Numbered from the stretch's first letter, positions 1-6,554 are shown. The stretch: DNA of 9,777 nucleotides from Bacteroidales bacterium UBA2030 (GCA_002332755.1 DDBO01000134.1:1-9777), one strand, 5' to 3'. The notes: generated by a model from the letters alone, not told the origin. Translations and numbers: made by a program.

Positions 1-107
1 TTTCGCGGATGCTGCGCAGCGTGGATAACCACGGATTTTAAAGGTCTATAAAGAATTTCCTTATAAAAATCCGCGCTAATCCGTACTCATCCGTGTTATC
101 CGCGGCT
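1..107. repeat. Palindromic intergenic repeat, copy 1 (left end cut by window)
   Basis: First of three related units. The left arm carries CGGAT-type words (6-10, 22-26, 32-36) and a perfect 10-bp palindrome GCTGCGCAGC at 11-20. An AT-rich centre (about 37-68) follows. The right arm has four ATCCG words at 69, 79, 89 and 98, ending in ATCCGCGGCT at 98-107. Left and right arms are roughly reverse complements, so the unit can fold into a long imperfect hairpin. By comparison with copy 2, about 10 bases are missing at the left edge of the window. Confidence 0.8.
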
Positions 108-130
108 ACAGATAAGCGTCCGGTATTTTT

Positions 131-235
131 AGCCACGGATTTTCGCGGATGCTGCGCAGCGCGGATGACCGCGGATTTAAAAGGTTTAAAAAAATAATCC
201 GCGTAAATCCGTACTCATCCGTTTTATCCGCGGCT
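131..235. repeat. Palindromic intergenic repeat, copy 2 (complete)
   Basis: The best complete unit, 105 bp, running from AGCCACGGAT to ATCCGCGGCT. CGGAT words lie at 136, 146, 162 and 172, with GCTGCGCAGC at 151-160. ATCCG words lie at 197, 207, 217 and 226, the same 10-10-9 spacing as in copy 1. The spacer before it (111-130) and the one after it (about 240-258) share the string AAGCGTCCGGTATTTT, so the repeated unit includes part of the spacer. No coding potential was seen. Confidence 0.8.
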
Positions 236-258
236 AAACTTAAGCGTCCGGTATTTTC

Positions 259-339
259 AGCCGCGGATTTCCACGGATTTTAATTTTTTAAAAGAAAAGA
301 ATCCGCGCTCATCCGTTTTCATCCGTGCTATCCGCGGCT
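259..339. repeat. Palindromic intergenic repeat, copy 3 (short form)
   Basis: An 81-bp version with the same outer arms (AGCCGCGGAT at the left, ATCCGCGGCT at the right) and ATCCG words at 301, 311, 321 and 330, again spaced 10-10-9. The left arm has only two CGGAT words (264, 274) and lacks the GCTGCGCAGC segment and its flank found in copies 1 and 2. The following spacer has a diverged GTGTCCGGAATG in place of GCGTCCGGTATT. Confidence 0.75.
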
Positions 340-368
340 ACATGTGAGTGTCCGGAATGAGCTGCAAG

Positions 369-402
369 TAAACAGAAAAGGCTGCCCCCAAAGAGACAGC
401 CT
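369..402 (-). terminator. Rho-independent terminator after the saccharopine gene pair
   Basis: Read on the minus strand, AGGCTGTCTC pairs with GGGGCAGCCT: a 10-bp stem with two G-U pairs and a TTTG loop. It is followed at once by TTTTCTGTTT. It begins 25 bp past the stop codon of the gene at 427-1764, in the correct orientation to end that transcript before the repeat cluster. Confidence 0.85.
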
Positions 403-426
403 CATCATGAACAAATCCAAAAATTT

Positions 427-1764
427 CTATTTAATATTCTCGCTCAGGGGCAATCCGTATTCCTCTACCATGCGGATATTCATTTTCTCCAGCTCATCGA
501 GGATGGGATTGTAAAGCTCGGGCAAAACGGGACGATATACACCGGTGAGGTTAATCTGTCCTTCCAGAATCATCTGAACCCCTATGGCAGCAGGCAAGGC
601 CACGGTGCGGGCCACACTGGTGTCGGTAGCCGGTGTACCAAAGTCGAGCATGCGCGAACGAATCACCTCCTGTTTCCCATCGGGATAGCTGGCCAGGAAG
701 GTATGCTGCATCACCACCATATCGCGCTCGTTATATCCCAGCTCCATTTTGGCAATCATAAGATCGGAAGTGATTTCGAAGGGGGAATCTTCGCCCCGGT
801 TCATGGGTTTATCCTCAAACAGGCCGAGCCATTCCATGGCATCGAGCGCATGGGCATGATAATCGATATGCAGATAGTCGGCCACCATGCGACGAATATC
901 TTTAGCATCAGTGGCTCCGATCATCATGGCCACAAATTCTGCATAGGTTTTACCTGTAAAGTCATACTTGTCGTAGGAAATCAGCTTCAGGGCCTTCATG
1001 GCATCGAGGGTTTCGCACCAGCCCGGATAGCGGAAAGTACCCCGCATCATGGTCTGGGCTTCGGGGATTCCATAAATATCGATATAACTTACCGAATCGC
1101 GGTTAGGATAAACTTCCAGCATGCCCACCTCCGGAAAATCGACCTTAAACGGATTTTTGAAGAGGTCTTCGGTGGGTATCTGATGAATTTTCCCGTGGCG
1201 CAGGTAACGGGCGTCGTTGTTGCCGGCCATTACTACCCCCTTGGGGCTCCAGGAGAATTTATATTTAAAAGGATTATTTGCGGCTTCAGGGGCAGGCAGG
1301 GCGCCACATATGCTATAAAATTCTTCAACTTTTCCCCCTTTACCATGAATATGGTCAATGATACGCATGGCCGACATGTGGTCGATGCCTGGATCGAGGC
1401 CAAGTTCATTCAAAATAATTATGCCAGCCTCTTTGGCCTGAGCATCGAGGGCTTGCATCTCCGGCTTCACATAAGAAGTGGTTACCATGTGTTTTTTCTG
1501 CCTCAGGCAAGCTTTGGCAACAGTGAGGTGGTGAATCCAGGGAAGAAGGCTTACCGTGAGGTCGTGTGCGGATACCATCGATTCTAAACCGGATTCATCC
1601 TCCACCGTCCAAGCAATCGATCTTCCATTGGGGTGGCCGGCAATCATTTCATCGGCCTTAGCACGAGTGCGGGTGGCTACCGTCACCTCAAACCCTTTAT
1701 CCAACAGATATTTTACGATGGGCCTAACAACAAGTCCAGCGCCCAGAATGAGTACTTTTTTCAT
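427..1764 (-). CDS. Saccharopine dehydrogenase (LYS9/AASS C-terminal-type), 445 aa
   Basis: This enzyme family interconverts saccharopine with glutamate and alpha-aminoadipate semialdehyde, using NAD(P). The N terminus is a Rossmann fold with the dinucleotide loop GAGLVVRPIV at residues 8-17. Family landmarks, recognised by recalled resemblance to yeast Lys9 and animal AASS, are LNELGLDPGIDH (118-129), ALPAPE followed by YKFSWSPKGV (155-177), YPNRDS (219-224), an EWLGLF motif (311-316) and NERDMVVMQHTF (345-356). The length of 445 aa matches yeast Lys9, so the protein looks complete. The start at 1764 places the Rossmann strand right at the N terminus and needs no extension. No Shine-Dalgarno is present, as is usual in Bacteroidota. 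It lies 22 bp after the reductase-type gene and should be co-transcribed with it. Whether the pair degrades or makes lysine cannot be read from sequence; degradation is my inference from the AASS-like partner. Confidence 0.93.
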   Translation of the reverse strand: MKKVLILGAGLVVRPIVKYLLDKGFEVTVATRTRAKADEMIAGHPNGRSIAWTVEDESGLESMVSAHDLTVSLLPWIHHLTVAKACLRQKKHMVTTSYVKPEMQALDAQAKEAGIIILNELGLDPGIDHMSAMRIIDHIHGKGGKVEEFYSICGALPAPEAANNPFKYKFSWSPKGVVMAGNNDARYLRHGKIHQIPTEDLFKNPFKVDFPEVGMLEVYPNRDSVSYIDIYGIPEAQTMMRGTFRYPGWCETLDAMKALKLISYDKYDFTGKTYAEFVAMMIGATDAKDIRRMVADYLHIDYHAHALDAMEWLGLFEDKPMNRGEDSPFEITSDLMIAKMELGYNERDMVVMQHTFLASYPDGKQEVIRSRMLDFGTPATDTSVARTVALPAAIGVQMILEGQINLTGVYRPVLPELYNPILDELEKMNIRMVEEYGLPLSENIK

Positions 1765-1786
1765 AAAATCATTTAATTTGAAGTGT

Positions 1787-3103
1787 TTACTTAAGATATT
1801 GTGTTAAATACGAATACTCGGGAGTCAGTTGTCCTCTGAAAAGAATAAGGGCCCTGCGAATAGGAGCAGGCAGACCGGCTTCATCCGGATTTTCCGCGTT
1901 GTAGTTTGCATGAGCGATAGCCCTGACAAATGGCCTAAGCATTGTACTAAAAGCAATAGACGAATCCCGTGGCAATTCGGAGGGAAGAATATCGACGGCC
2001 ATTACTTGCAATCCTTCTCCTTCATAACCAAAAGTGATTTCGTGCTTTTCAGGATTATAAACATATATTGGTTCGTCGGGCTCAGTTCCTTGAAGGGTAG
2101 CCTCTACCGATCCATTCGGATCGCAGGTAATATCGCCCACGACAATCAATTTAGGTCTTGCACCATTAAAATGATTTTTAAGCATATAATCACGGGTAAA
2201 AATCTTGGGATAACGGGCATCCCAGTACATCCCATTGATAAGTACGCTCAGGTGCGGCAGGTATTGCTCAAAAATGCCATGATAGTTTTGAGGATTCCTG
2301 TAATAATCTTCCAGTTCAAATGTTTGGGCTTGATCATTGGGTTCACTAATATGCTCCTCACGAAAAACTACTCGGTAAAGCAAATTATTCCGATAACAAC
2401 CAGACTCTTTGAGGGTTAGCAAATCTTTAGGAGCAATTTCCTGAATGGGCAATAGCGACAAAATTTCCTGTACGCCACCTGACACATTCCCGTAACCTGT
2501 TATTCCAATGGTAAAAGGACATAACTCTTCGGGCAAACCCTCGGTGGCTAACTGAAAACCCACCTTTGATATTGCATCTCTTGCTTCTTCAAGGTCTCTG
2601 TAATGCCGGGCTTGCTTCAATTGCAGAAATGGAGTTTCGTATCCGTAGTACCTCAATCTTAGTCCCAGTGTCCACAAAGTATTGATAGCTCCGGCCAACC
2701 CGGCAAAACGTCCAAAGAAAATCAAACGCTTGCCCAGGCCATCGGTTATTCGTTCATAATCAATGAGCGTACAACCTAACTCCATCAACCTTCTAAGCAT
2801 AGGCATATTATAAGGCTGGCCCTTTATCACATGCGAAAAAAAGACATATGCCTTACCTGATTCAAGCTTTTCAATCGGAATCTCCTTTACCCCGAAAATA
2901 ACTTCTGCATCACTCAGATTGGATACAATGCTGGCTCCTGTATTAAGATACTGCTCATCAGCAAATACTCTTTTTGAGGAATGCTCTACCAATACTTCCA
3001 AGCCATCGTTTTTTATAAAACCCTCCACATGACGAGGTATGAGCGGAGTTCGACGCTCTGCCTTGTACTTGTCTTCATGCCGGATCCCTATCCTCACAGA
3101 CAT
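1787..3103 (-). CDS. Lysine-ketoglutarate reductase-type subunit (AASS N-terminal / AlaDh-PNT fold), 438 aa
   Basis: Resembles the N-terminal half of animal and plant bifunctional aminoadipic semialdehyde synthase, which condenses lysine with 2-oxoglutarate to saccharopine. Visible landmarks are ERRTPLIPRHV (16-26), GVKEIP (71-76), YVFFSHVIKGQ (86-96), GRFAGLAGAIN (131-141), the nucleotide-binding loop TGYGNVSGG (202-210), LINGMYWDARYPK (288-300) and GDITCDPNGSVE (323-334). K73 and H91 fall where yeast Lys1 has its catalytic Lys77 and His96 (established for Lys1; the alignment is from memory). Compared with AASS, the protein ends where the saccharopine dehydrogenase half would begin, and that half is the next gene. 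The start at 3103 lies about 30 nt below a Bacteroidota-type promoter. First gene of a two-gene operon. Confidence 0.9.
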   Translation of the reverse strand: MSVRIGIRHEDKYKAERRTPLIPRHVEGFIKNDGLEVLVEHSSKRVFADEQYLNTGASIVSNLSDAEVIFGVKEIPIEKLESGKAYVFFSHVIKGQPYNMPMLRRLMELGCTLIDYERITDGLGKRLIFFGRFAGLAGAINTLWTLGLRLRYYGYETPFLQLKQARHYRDLEEARDAISKVGFQLATEGLPEELCPFTIGITGYGNVSGGVQEILSLLPIQEIAPKDLLTLKESGCYRNNLLYRVVFREEHISEPNDQAQTFELEDYYRNPQNYHGIFEQYLPHLSVLINGMYWDARYPKIFTRDYMLKNHFNGARPKLIVVGDITCDPNGSVEATLQGTEPDEPIYVYNPEKHEITFGYEGEGLQVMAVDILPSELPRDSSIAFSTMLRPFVRAIAHANYNAENPDEAGLPAPIRRALILFRGQLTPEYSYLTQYLK

Positions 3104-3134
3104 ATAAAATTTGTATTATTGTTACTTAGAAAAC

Positions 3135-3144
3135 GTTTGCAAAC
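3135..3144. promoter_or_regulatory. Palindrome GTTTGCAAAC overlapping the -7 box, possible operator
   Basis: A perfect 10-bp inverted repeat that shares five bases with the -7 element of the operon promoter. A repressor bound here would block sigma factor access. The site is short and could be chance, because the -7 consensus itself supplies half of it. No regulator gene lies nearby. Confidence 0.25.
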
Positions 3145-3170
3145 ATACAAAAAAGCCCCATTTATCCAAG
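3140..3170 (-). promoter_or_regulatory. Bacteroidota-type promoter for the saccharopine operon
   Basis: On the minus strand, the -7 box TATGTTTG (3147-3140, followed by C) matches TAnnTTTGY exactly. A TTG (-33 element, 3169-3167) lies 19 nt upstream, within the usual spacing. Transcription would start near 3133, leaving a leader of about 30 nt before the ATG at 3103. Confidence 0.7.
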
Positions 3171-3871
3171 TTTTCACCTTAAGGTATTTTTTTTCTATTC
3201 CGCTCTCCACACTCCTCGTTTAATGGGATATCTCTCTGCTTTTTCTTTGCCAAATACCAATCTCCTCAAATCCGTTTTAAAAATACAAAACCCTGCCCCT
3301 GGGAGTAAAAGCCCCAATGACATGAGAAAAATATCTTAAAATCAAAAACGTGCTTGGTATTCATGGTTTTAGGTTTAAATCCAGTGTTGGTAAGCGTGTT
3401 GTTTCATTCTTTCAATTCAAAAACAAACTTTAGTGTTAAACCAAAACCCGCTTACTGAGGCTGATGCATTTTATAAAAACATCGCCTTAGAACAGGCTAT
3501 AAGGGAAAAATTATTACCATACATTAAATCACAAAAAACATCTAATTATCAATAAATTATAAACATTAAAGCAGCAGCTGAAAAAACCGAAAATTCTTCA
3601 CTTAAAATTGCTATCCTGCTATTTCTCCTGGTTTTTGGAATGATTGTTGAGTAAATATTTCCACCATTTAAGAGTGAATCATCCGTAAAGCATACCGATA
3701 GGTAAGATTCTGAAATTCGTTCTTTGAGAAAACCACCCTCACGGCCTCCTTTCAGGGTATTATTCTGCATCATGGGCCAGTTTCTATGGGCAGAATTGCC
3801 AAAAATGCTAATACATTCGCCGAAAATGCGGTAATTTGTCTTCTATTGCCCAAAACCAAATTTCATACCTT
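3171..3871. other. AT-rich intergenic gap with no confident gene
   Basis: About 700 bp between the operon promoter and the DUF4476 gene. I find no tRNA, rRNA, riboswitch core, transposase or terminator-grade hairpin in it. The only protein-like content is the interrupted frame at 3394-3654. The length is large compared with the other intergenic spaces here (22-120 bp), and the base composition is poorer in GC than the flanking genes. Confidence 0.6.
3394..3654 (+). pseudogene. Possible decayed small membrane-protein gene, one in-frame stop
   Basis: One frame stays open from 3394 to 3654 (87 codons) apart from a TAA at 3553-3555. The first part, usable from a GTG at 3433, gives 40 residues including the helix-like segment EADAFYKNIALEQAIREKLL. 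After the stop the same frame gives a charged stretch (KAAAEKTENS) and then a hydrophobic run LKIAILLFLLVFGMIVE that would be a single membrane helix before a final TAA. The second part has no ordinary start codon, so a working product would need the whole frame. I do not recognise a family. It could be a degraded tail-anchored protein, a short real peptide (3433-3555), or chance. Confidence 0.3.
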
Positions 3872-5152
3872 ATGAAAAAAATCGTACACCTCATTGTGTT
3901 TTTTATTGCCGGAATCACTGCAGGATTCTCGCAGGGCTCCAACCTTGTGGTGTTTTCTGAGAATGGTGAAAGGTTTTATCTGATAGTAAACGGCCTAAGG
4001 CAAAACGATGAAGCTCGTACCAATGTGAGAATAACCGGCCTTTCTGCACCGAGTTACAAGGTTAAAATCATTTTTGAAACTCCGGGTTTGAAATCCATCG
4101 ACAAGACTATTTATTTTGCCGAAGAGGAAGATGTAGAGGCCACTTATATCATCAAACGCGATAAAAAGAACCGGCTTGTTCTTCGATTTATGAATCAGGT
4201 TGCTCTGCCTGCCGTCATCCAGCCCGCACCCAATCAATATGTAATCCCTTATCACACAACCCCGCTTCCACCGTCCCCTCCTACCAATATTCTCCCTCAA
4301 AATCAGGCGGGAGTCAATGTTTCGGTAAATGATCCCAATACGGGATTCAACATGAACATTGGCATTAATCCTCCTGGACAACAAGGAAATTACCCGTATC
4401 CACCTCAAGGGCAATATCCTCCCCAAGGGCAGTACCCTCCGACAGGACAATTTTACCAGATGCCCGGCTATTCAGGTCCTGTGGGTTGTCCCTGGCCGTT
4501 AACGCAAGACCAGTTTGAAAGCGTACTTCAATCCATACGTTCCAAGGCATTTGAAGACAGTAGGTTAACCATTGCCAAACAAGTGATAGATGCAAATTGT
4601 CTGCTTTCTTCCCAGGTCAAACAAATCATGCTGCTTTTCAGCTTTGAGGGCACCCGACTCGAACTCGCCAAATATGCATATGGACATTCTTACGACCCGG
4701 GAAATTACTACATGCTCAACGACGCCTTTACTTTTGAGTCGTCGATCGAAGAATTGAACAACTACATACGTCAGGCCGGCCCTGTGGGGCAACAAATCCG
4801 ACCTTTACCACCCGTATATGGTGGGGGTACTGCCTACACTGGACCGGTTGGATGTCCTTATCCCCTCAATCAGCAACAGTTCAGCCAGGTACTGAATTCC
4901 ATTCAAAACAAAAAATTTGAGGATTCAAAGCTTACCATTGCCAAACAGGTCATTGGTTCTAACTGTCTCTGGACGGCTCAGGTTAAAGAGATAATGTTAC
5001 TTTTTAATTTTGAATCTACCCGCCTCGAACTAGCTAAATACGCTTACGGACATACCTACGACATTTCCAACTACTACATGTTAAATGATGCATTTACATT
5101 TGAATCGTCTATAGAAGAGTTAAACACATACATCCAGGGATATCGATGGTAG
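3872..5152 (+). CDS. Secreted protein with two tandem DUF4476 domains, 426 aa
   Basis: Function unknown. Residues 1-21 form a Sec signal peptide (MKK, hydrophobic core, FSQ before the mature GSN), so the product is exported. Residues 22-110 form a beta-rich N-terminal region. Residues 111-200 are a low-complexity Pro/Gln/Asn/Tyr linker with three YPP(Q/T)GQ units (176-193). Two DUF4476-like domains follow at about 202-300 and 324-422; they are alpha-helical in appearance, about 77% identical to each other, and each has two cysteines (C206/C243 and C328/C365) that might pair after export. The ATG at 3872 is chosen because the signal peptide begins there; an in-frame TTG at 3836 would add 12 residues ahead of it. 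No Shine-Dalgarno is seen. The gene stands alone and ends at a strong terminator. DUF4476 assignment is from recognised sequence character. Confidence 0.85.
   Translation: MKKIVHLIVFFIAGITAGFSQGSNLVVFSENGERFYLIVNGLRQNDEARTNVRITGLSAPSYKVKIIFETPGLKSIDKTIYFAEEEDVEATYIIKRDKKNRLVLRFMNQVALPAVIQPAPNQYVIPYHTTPLPPSPPTNILPQNQAGVNVSVNDPNTGFNMNIGINPPGQQGNYPYPPQGQYPPQGQYPPTGQFYQMPGYSGPVGCPWPLTQDQFESVLQSIRSKAFEDSRLTIAKQVIDANCLLSSQVKQIMLLFSFEGTRLELAKYAYGHSYDPGNYYMLNDAFTFESSIEELNNYIRQAGPVGQQIRPLPPVYGGGTAYTGPVGCPYPLNQQQFSQVLNSIQNKKFEDSKLTIAKQVIGSNCLWTAQVKEIMLLFNFESTRLELAKYAYGHTYDISNYYMLNDAFTFESSIEELNTYIQGYRW
4397..4450 (+). repeat. Three 18-bp tandem units coding YPPQGQ/YPPQGQ/YPPTGQ
   Basis: Imperfect 18-bp units at 4397-4414, 4415-4432 and 4433-4450 encode hexapeptides in the linker between the N-terminal region and the first DUF4476 domain. 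Such in-frame units can change number by slippage, altering linker length without breaking the protein. Confidence 0.75.
4475..5137 (+). repeat. Intragenic duplication of the DUF4476 domain
   Basis: Two 297-bp segments, 4475-4771 and 4841-5137, encode 99-residue domains that differ at 23 positions by my count. Many identical residues use different codons. For example, a 19-residue identical block (NYYMLNDAFTFESSIEELN, codons at 4703-4759 and 5069-5125) has 11 of 19 codons changed synonymously. The duplication is therefore old and the protein sequence has been held in place by selection. Confidence 0.85.
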
Positions 5153-5183
5153 TTCTTTTATAATCCTGCTAACAATTCATTAA

Positions 5184-5214
5184 CAGCCGGCAGCCTTGCC
5201 GGCTGAATTTTTTT
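5184..5214 (+). terminator. Rho-independent terminator after the DUF4476 gene
   Basis: CAGCCGGCA pairs perfectly with TGCCGGCTG (9 bp, loop GCCT), followed by AA and seven T residues. It starts 31 bp after the stop codon at 5152. Confidence 0.9.
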
Positions 5215-5272
5215 CCCTAAAATTGCAGCCGTAAAATAACTCAAACAGATTATAACCTAAACCATTTGAGGC

Positions 5273-5848
5273 ATGAAAAGAATAGTAATGTATGTTGTTG
5301 CCCTTGTTTTGTTGGCAGCATGTGGAAGCAGGCAGAATAAAGAATTACCCAAAGTAACTTTCGACCTGACTGAACTCGAAACCGTGGCCCCACAATATGT
5401 AGGACAGGAAATCACCCTGAGCGGCACGGTTGACCATGTATGCAAACACGGAGGCGGGCGTATGTTTCTGGTGGGTAGCAAGCCCTCGGCCCGCATCCGC
5501 ATCGATGCAGGAGAAAACATGCAGTTTGACGCTGCCTGGGAAGGCAAAACTGCTTATGTGACCGGCATCCTCGAAGAGTTGCGTATCGACAGCGCTTACC
5601 TGGCCAAATGGGAACAGGAAGTTAAAGAAAAAAAGGGTGGAGACCATTCCTCTGGCGTACACATGGGTGAAGCCGGTCACGAAAATGAGGAAGAAGGCGA
5701 CATAGAAGCTGAACTCCAAAGAATCGCAGATTATCGCACTGCTATCCTCGACAGCGGAAAAGATCACCTTTCCTTCTACTCAGTCAAATGTTCCAGCTAT
5801 GTTTTGGCCGAAGATGAGGCTGCAGAAAAAAATGACACAACAAAGTAG
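5273..5848 (+). CDS. Lipoprotein with probable OB-fold domain and His-rich segment, 191 aa
   Basis: The N terminus is a lipoprotein signal, with lipobox LAAC at residues 14-17, so C17 should be lipidated and the protein anchored in an envelope membrane. Residues about 40-108 look like a small beta barrel of the tRNA_anti-like/OB-fold class found in Bacteroidota envelope proteins: YVGQEITLSGTVDHV, then CKHGGGRMFLVG (57-68), then a strand pair ending near GKTAYVTGILEELRI. A hydrophilic segment at 117-143 holds H125, H130 and H136 among acidic residues, which could bind metal. The C-terminal part (144-178) is helical, with a second Cys at 173. C57 and H59 may also be ligands. The actual function is unknown; binding of nucleic acid is not implied for an exported protein. 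Terminators lie on both sides, so it is probably transcribed alone. The ATG at 5273 gives a textbook signal. Confidence 0.75.
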   Translation: MKRIVMYVVALVLLAACGSRQNKELPKVTFDLTELETVAPQYVGQEITLSGTVDHVCKHGGGRMFLVGSKPSARIRIDAGENMQFDAAWEGKTAYVTGILEELRIDSAYLAKWEQEVKEKKGGDHSSGVHMGEAGHENEEEGDIEAELQRIADYRTAILDSGKDHLSFYSVKCSSYVLAEDEAAEKNDTTK

Positions 5849-5875
5849 ATTATTCAAAATGTGATGATTATTCAA

Positions 5876-5906
5876 AAAAACCTGGCTGCGTGCCGGGTTT
5901 TTGTTT
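5876..5906 (+). terminator. Rho-independent terminator after the OB-fold lipoprotein gene
   Basis: AAAAACCTGGC pairs with GCCGGGTTTTT (11 bp, one T-G pair, loop TGCGT), and the stem runs into TTTTTGTTT. It lies 28 bp after the stop at 5848 and 61 bp before the next start. Because the stem begins with A residues it could also act weakly on the other strand. Confidence 0.8.
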
Positions 5907-5966
5907 AATCTGCCGATGTTTTTTTTCGTACTTCGTGTCTAATGTTTTAAAATCAAAAAGCAAACC

Positions 5967-6533
5967 ATGGATTTTATAAAAAACTGGAGGAGATATAATC
6001 GGGCCCTTCACCGCGACCTGGGTTACTTATTTTTTGCCCTGACGGTTATTTACGCATTGTCGGGTATAGCCCTCAACCACATCAACGAGTGGAATCCAAG
6101 CTATATAATTACCAATAAGACACTCACGCTGGCACCTGTTGCAAATCCCGAATCGCTTACCCGAAAAGACATCAGCAACCTGTTGGTTGCCTGCGGCGAG
6201 AGTCCAAAGTTTAAAAAATACTATATGCCTTCGGAAAATACTATGAAGATTTTCGTGGATGGAGGTACGGTGAGAATCAATACACAAACAGGAGAAACAG
6301 AAGTAGAACGAATCAACAGAAGGCCTATTTTTCACACAGTCAATTTTCTGCACTACAATCCCGGTCGATGGTGGACCTGGGTTTCCGATATATTTGCCGG
6401 AGCACTCATTCTACTCGCTTTCACGGGTTTATTTATTCTAAAGGGAAAAAATGGAATTACCCGACGCGGAGCCGTGTTGACCCTGCTGGGTATACTGATA
6501 CCGGTTATCTTTCTCATACTATATTACCAATAA
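5967..6533 (+). CDS. PepSY-associated transmembrane-like protein, 188 aa
   Basis: Three hydrophobic segments are visible, at about 18-37, 138-158 and 168-186. Between the first two is an extracytoplasmic domain of roughly 100 residues containing a PepSY-like strand-rich stretch (MKIFVDGGTVRINTQTGETEVE, about 93-114). The opening WRRYNRALHRDLG (7-19) and the second-helix approach FHTVNFLHYNPGRWW (122-136) are typical of the PepSY_TM families, in which larger members are linked to iron uptake and flavin- or heme-dependent reduction. H15, H38, H123 and H129 sit near the predicted membrane faces and could be heme or metal ligands; this is inference. It is short compared with full PepSY_TM proteins, which have four or more helices, and fits the small Bacteroidota subfamily. 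The ATG at 5967 is preceded by an A-rich stretch with no Shine-Dalgarno. It follows the OB-fold lipoprotein on the same strand, with a terminator between them. Confidence 0.75.
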   Translation: MDFIKNWRRYNRALHRDLGYLFFALTVIYALSGIALNHINEWNPSYIITNKTLTLAPVANPESLTRKDISNLLVACGESPKFKKYYMPSENTMKIFVDGGTVRINTQTGETEVERINRRPIFHTVNFLHYNPGRWWTWVSDIFAGALILLAFTGLFILKGKNGITRRGAVLTLLGILIPVIFLILYYQ

Positions 6534-6554
6534 AGGCCAATGAACAAAAAAAAT

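Noticed and set aside
1..340. CRISPR-like array
   Set aside because: The repeated units are long, diverged and internally palindromic, the spacers between them are near-identical rather than unique, and no cas gene is nearby.
703..1587. Long open frame (294 codons) on the plus strand
   Set aside because: It lies antisense inside the saccharopine dehydrogenase gene, its translation shows no family motif, and the minus-strand product is unmistakable.
3253..3361. Inverted repeat AATACCAA / TTGGTATT
   Set aside because: The 8-bp arms lie more than 90 bp apart in AT-rich DNA, which is within chance expectation, and no supporting structure lies between them.
3363..3458. 31-codon plus-strand frame starting at an ATG, possible frameshifted 5' end of the broken gene
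   Set aside because: It is short and overlaps the interrupted frame in another phase; no homology is visible that would justify joining them by a frameshift.
3549..3773. 74-codon minus-strand frame in the gap
   Set aside because: The translation has no recognisable domain, signal or membrane pattern, and half of it is antisense to the hydrophobic plus-strand frame. An AAGGAGG follows the start codon rather than preceding it.
3796..3838. Possible promoter TAATTTG before the DUF4476 gene
   Set aside because: The box is one base short of TAnnTTTG and no TTG lies at the proper distance upstream.
3836..3871. TTG start extending the DUF4476 protein by 12 residues
   Set aside because: It would put hydrophilic residues ahead of a clean MKK signal peptide, which starts naturally at the ATG at 3872.
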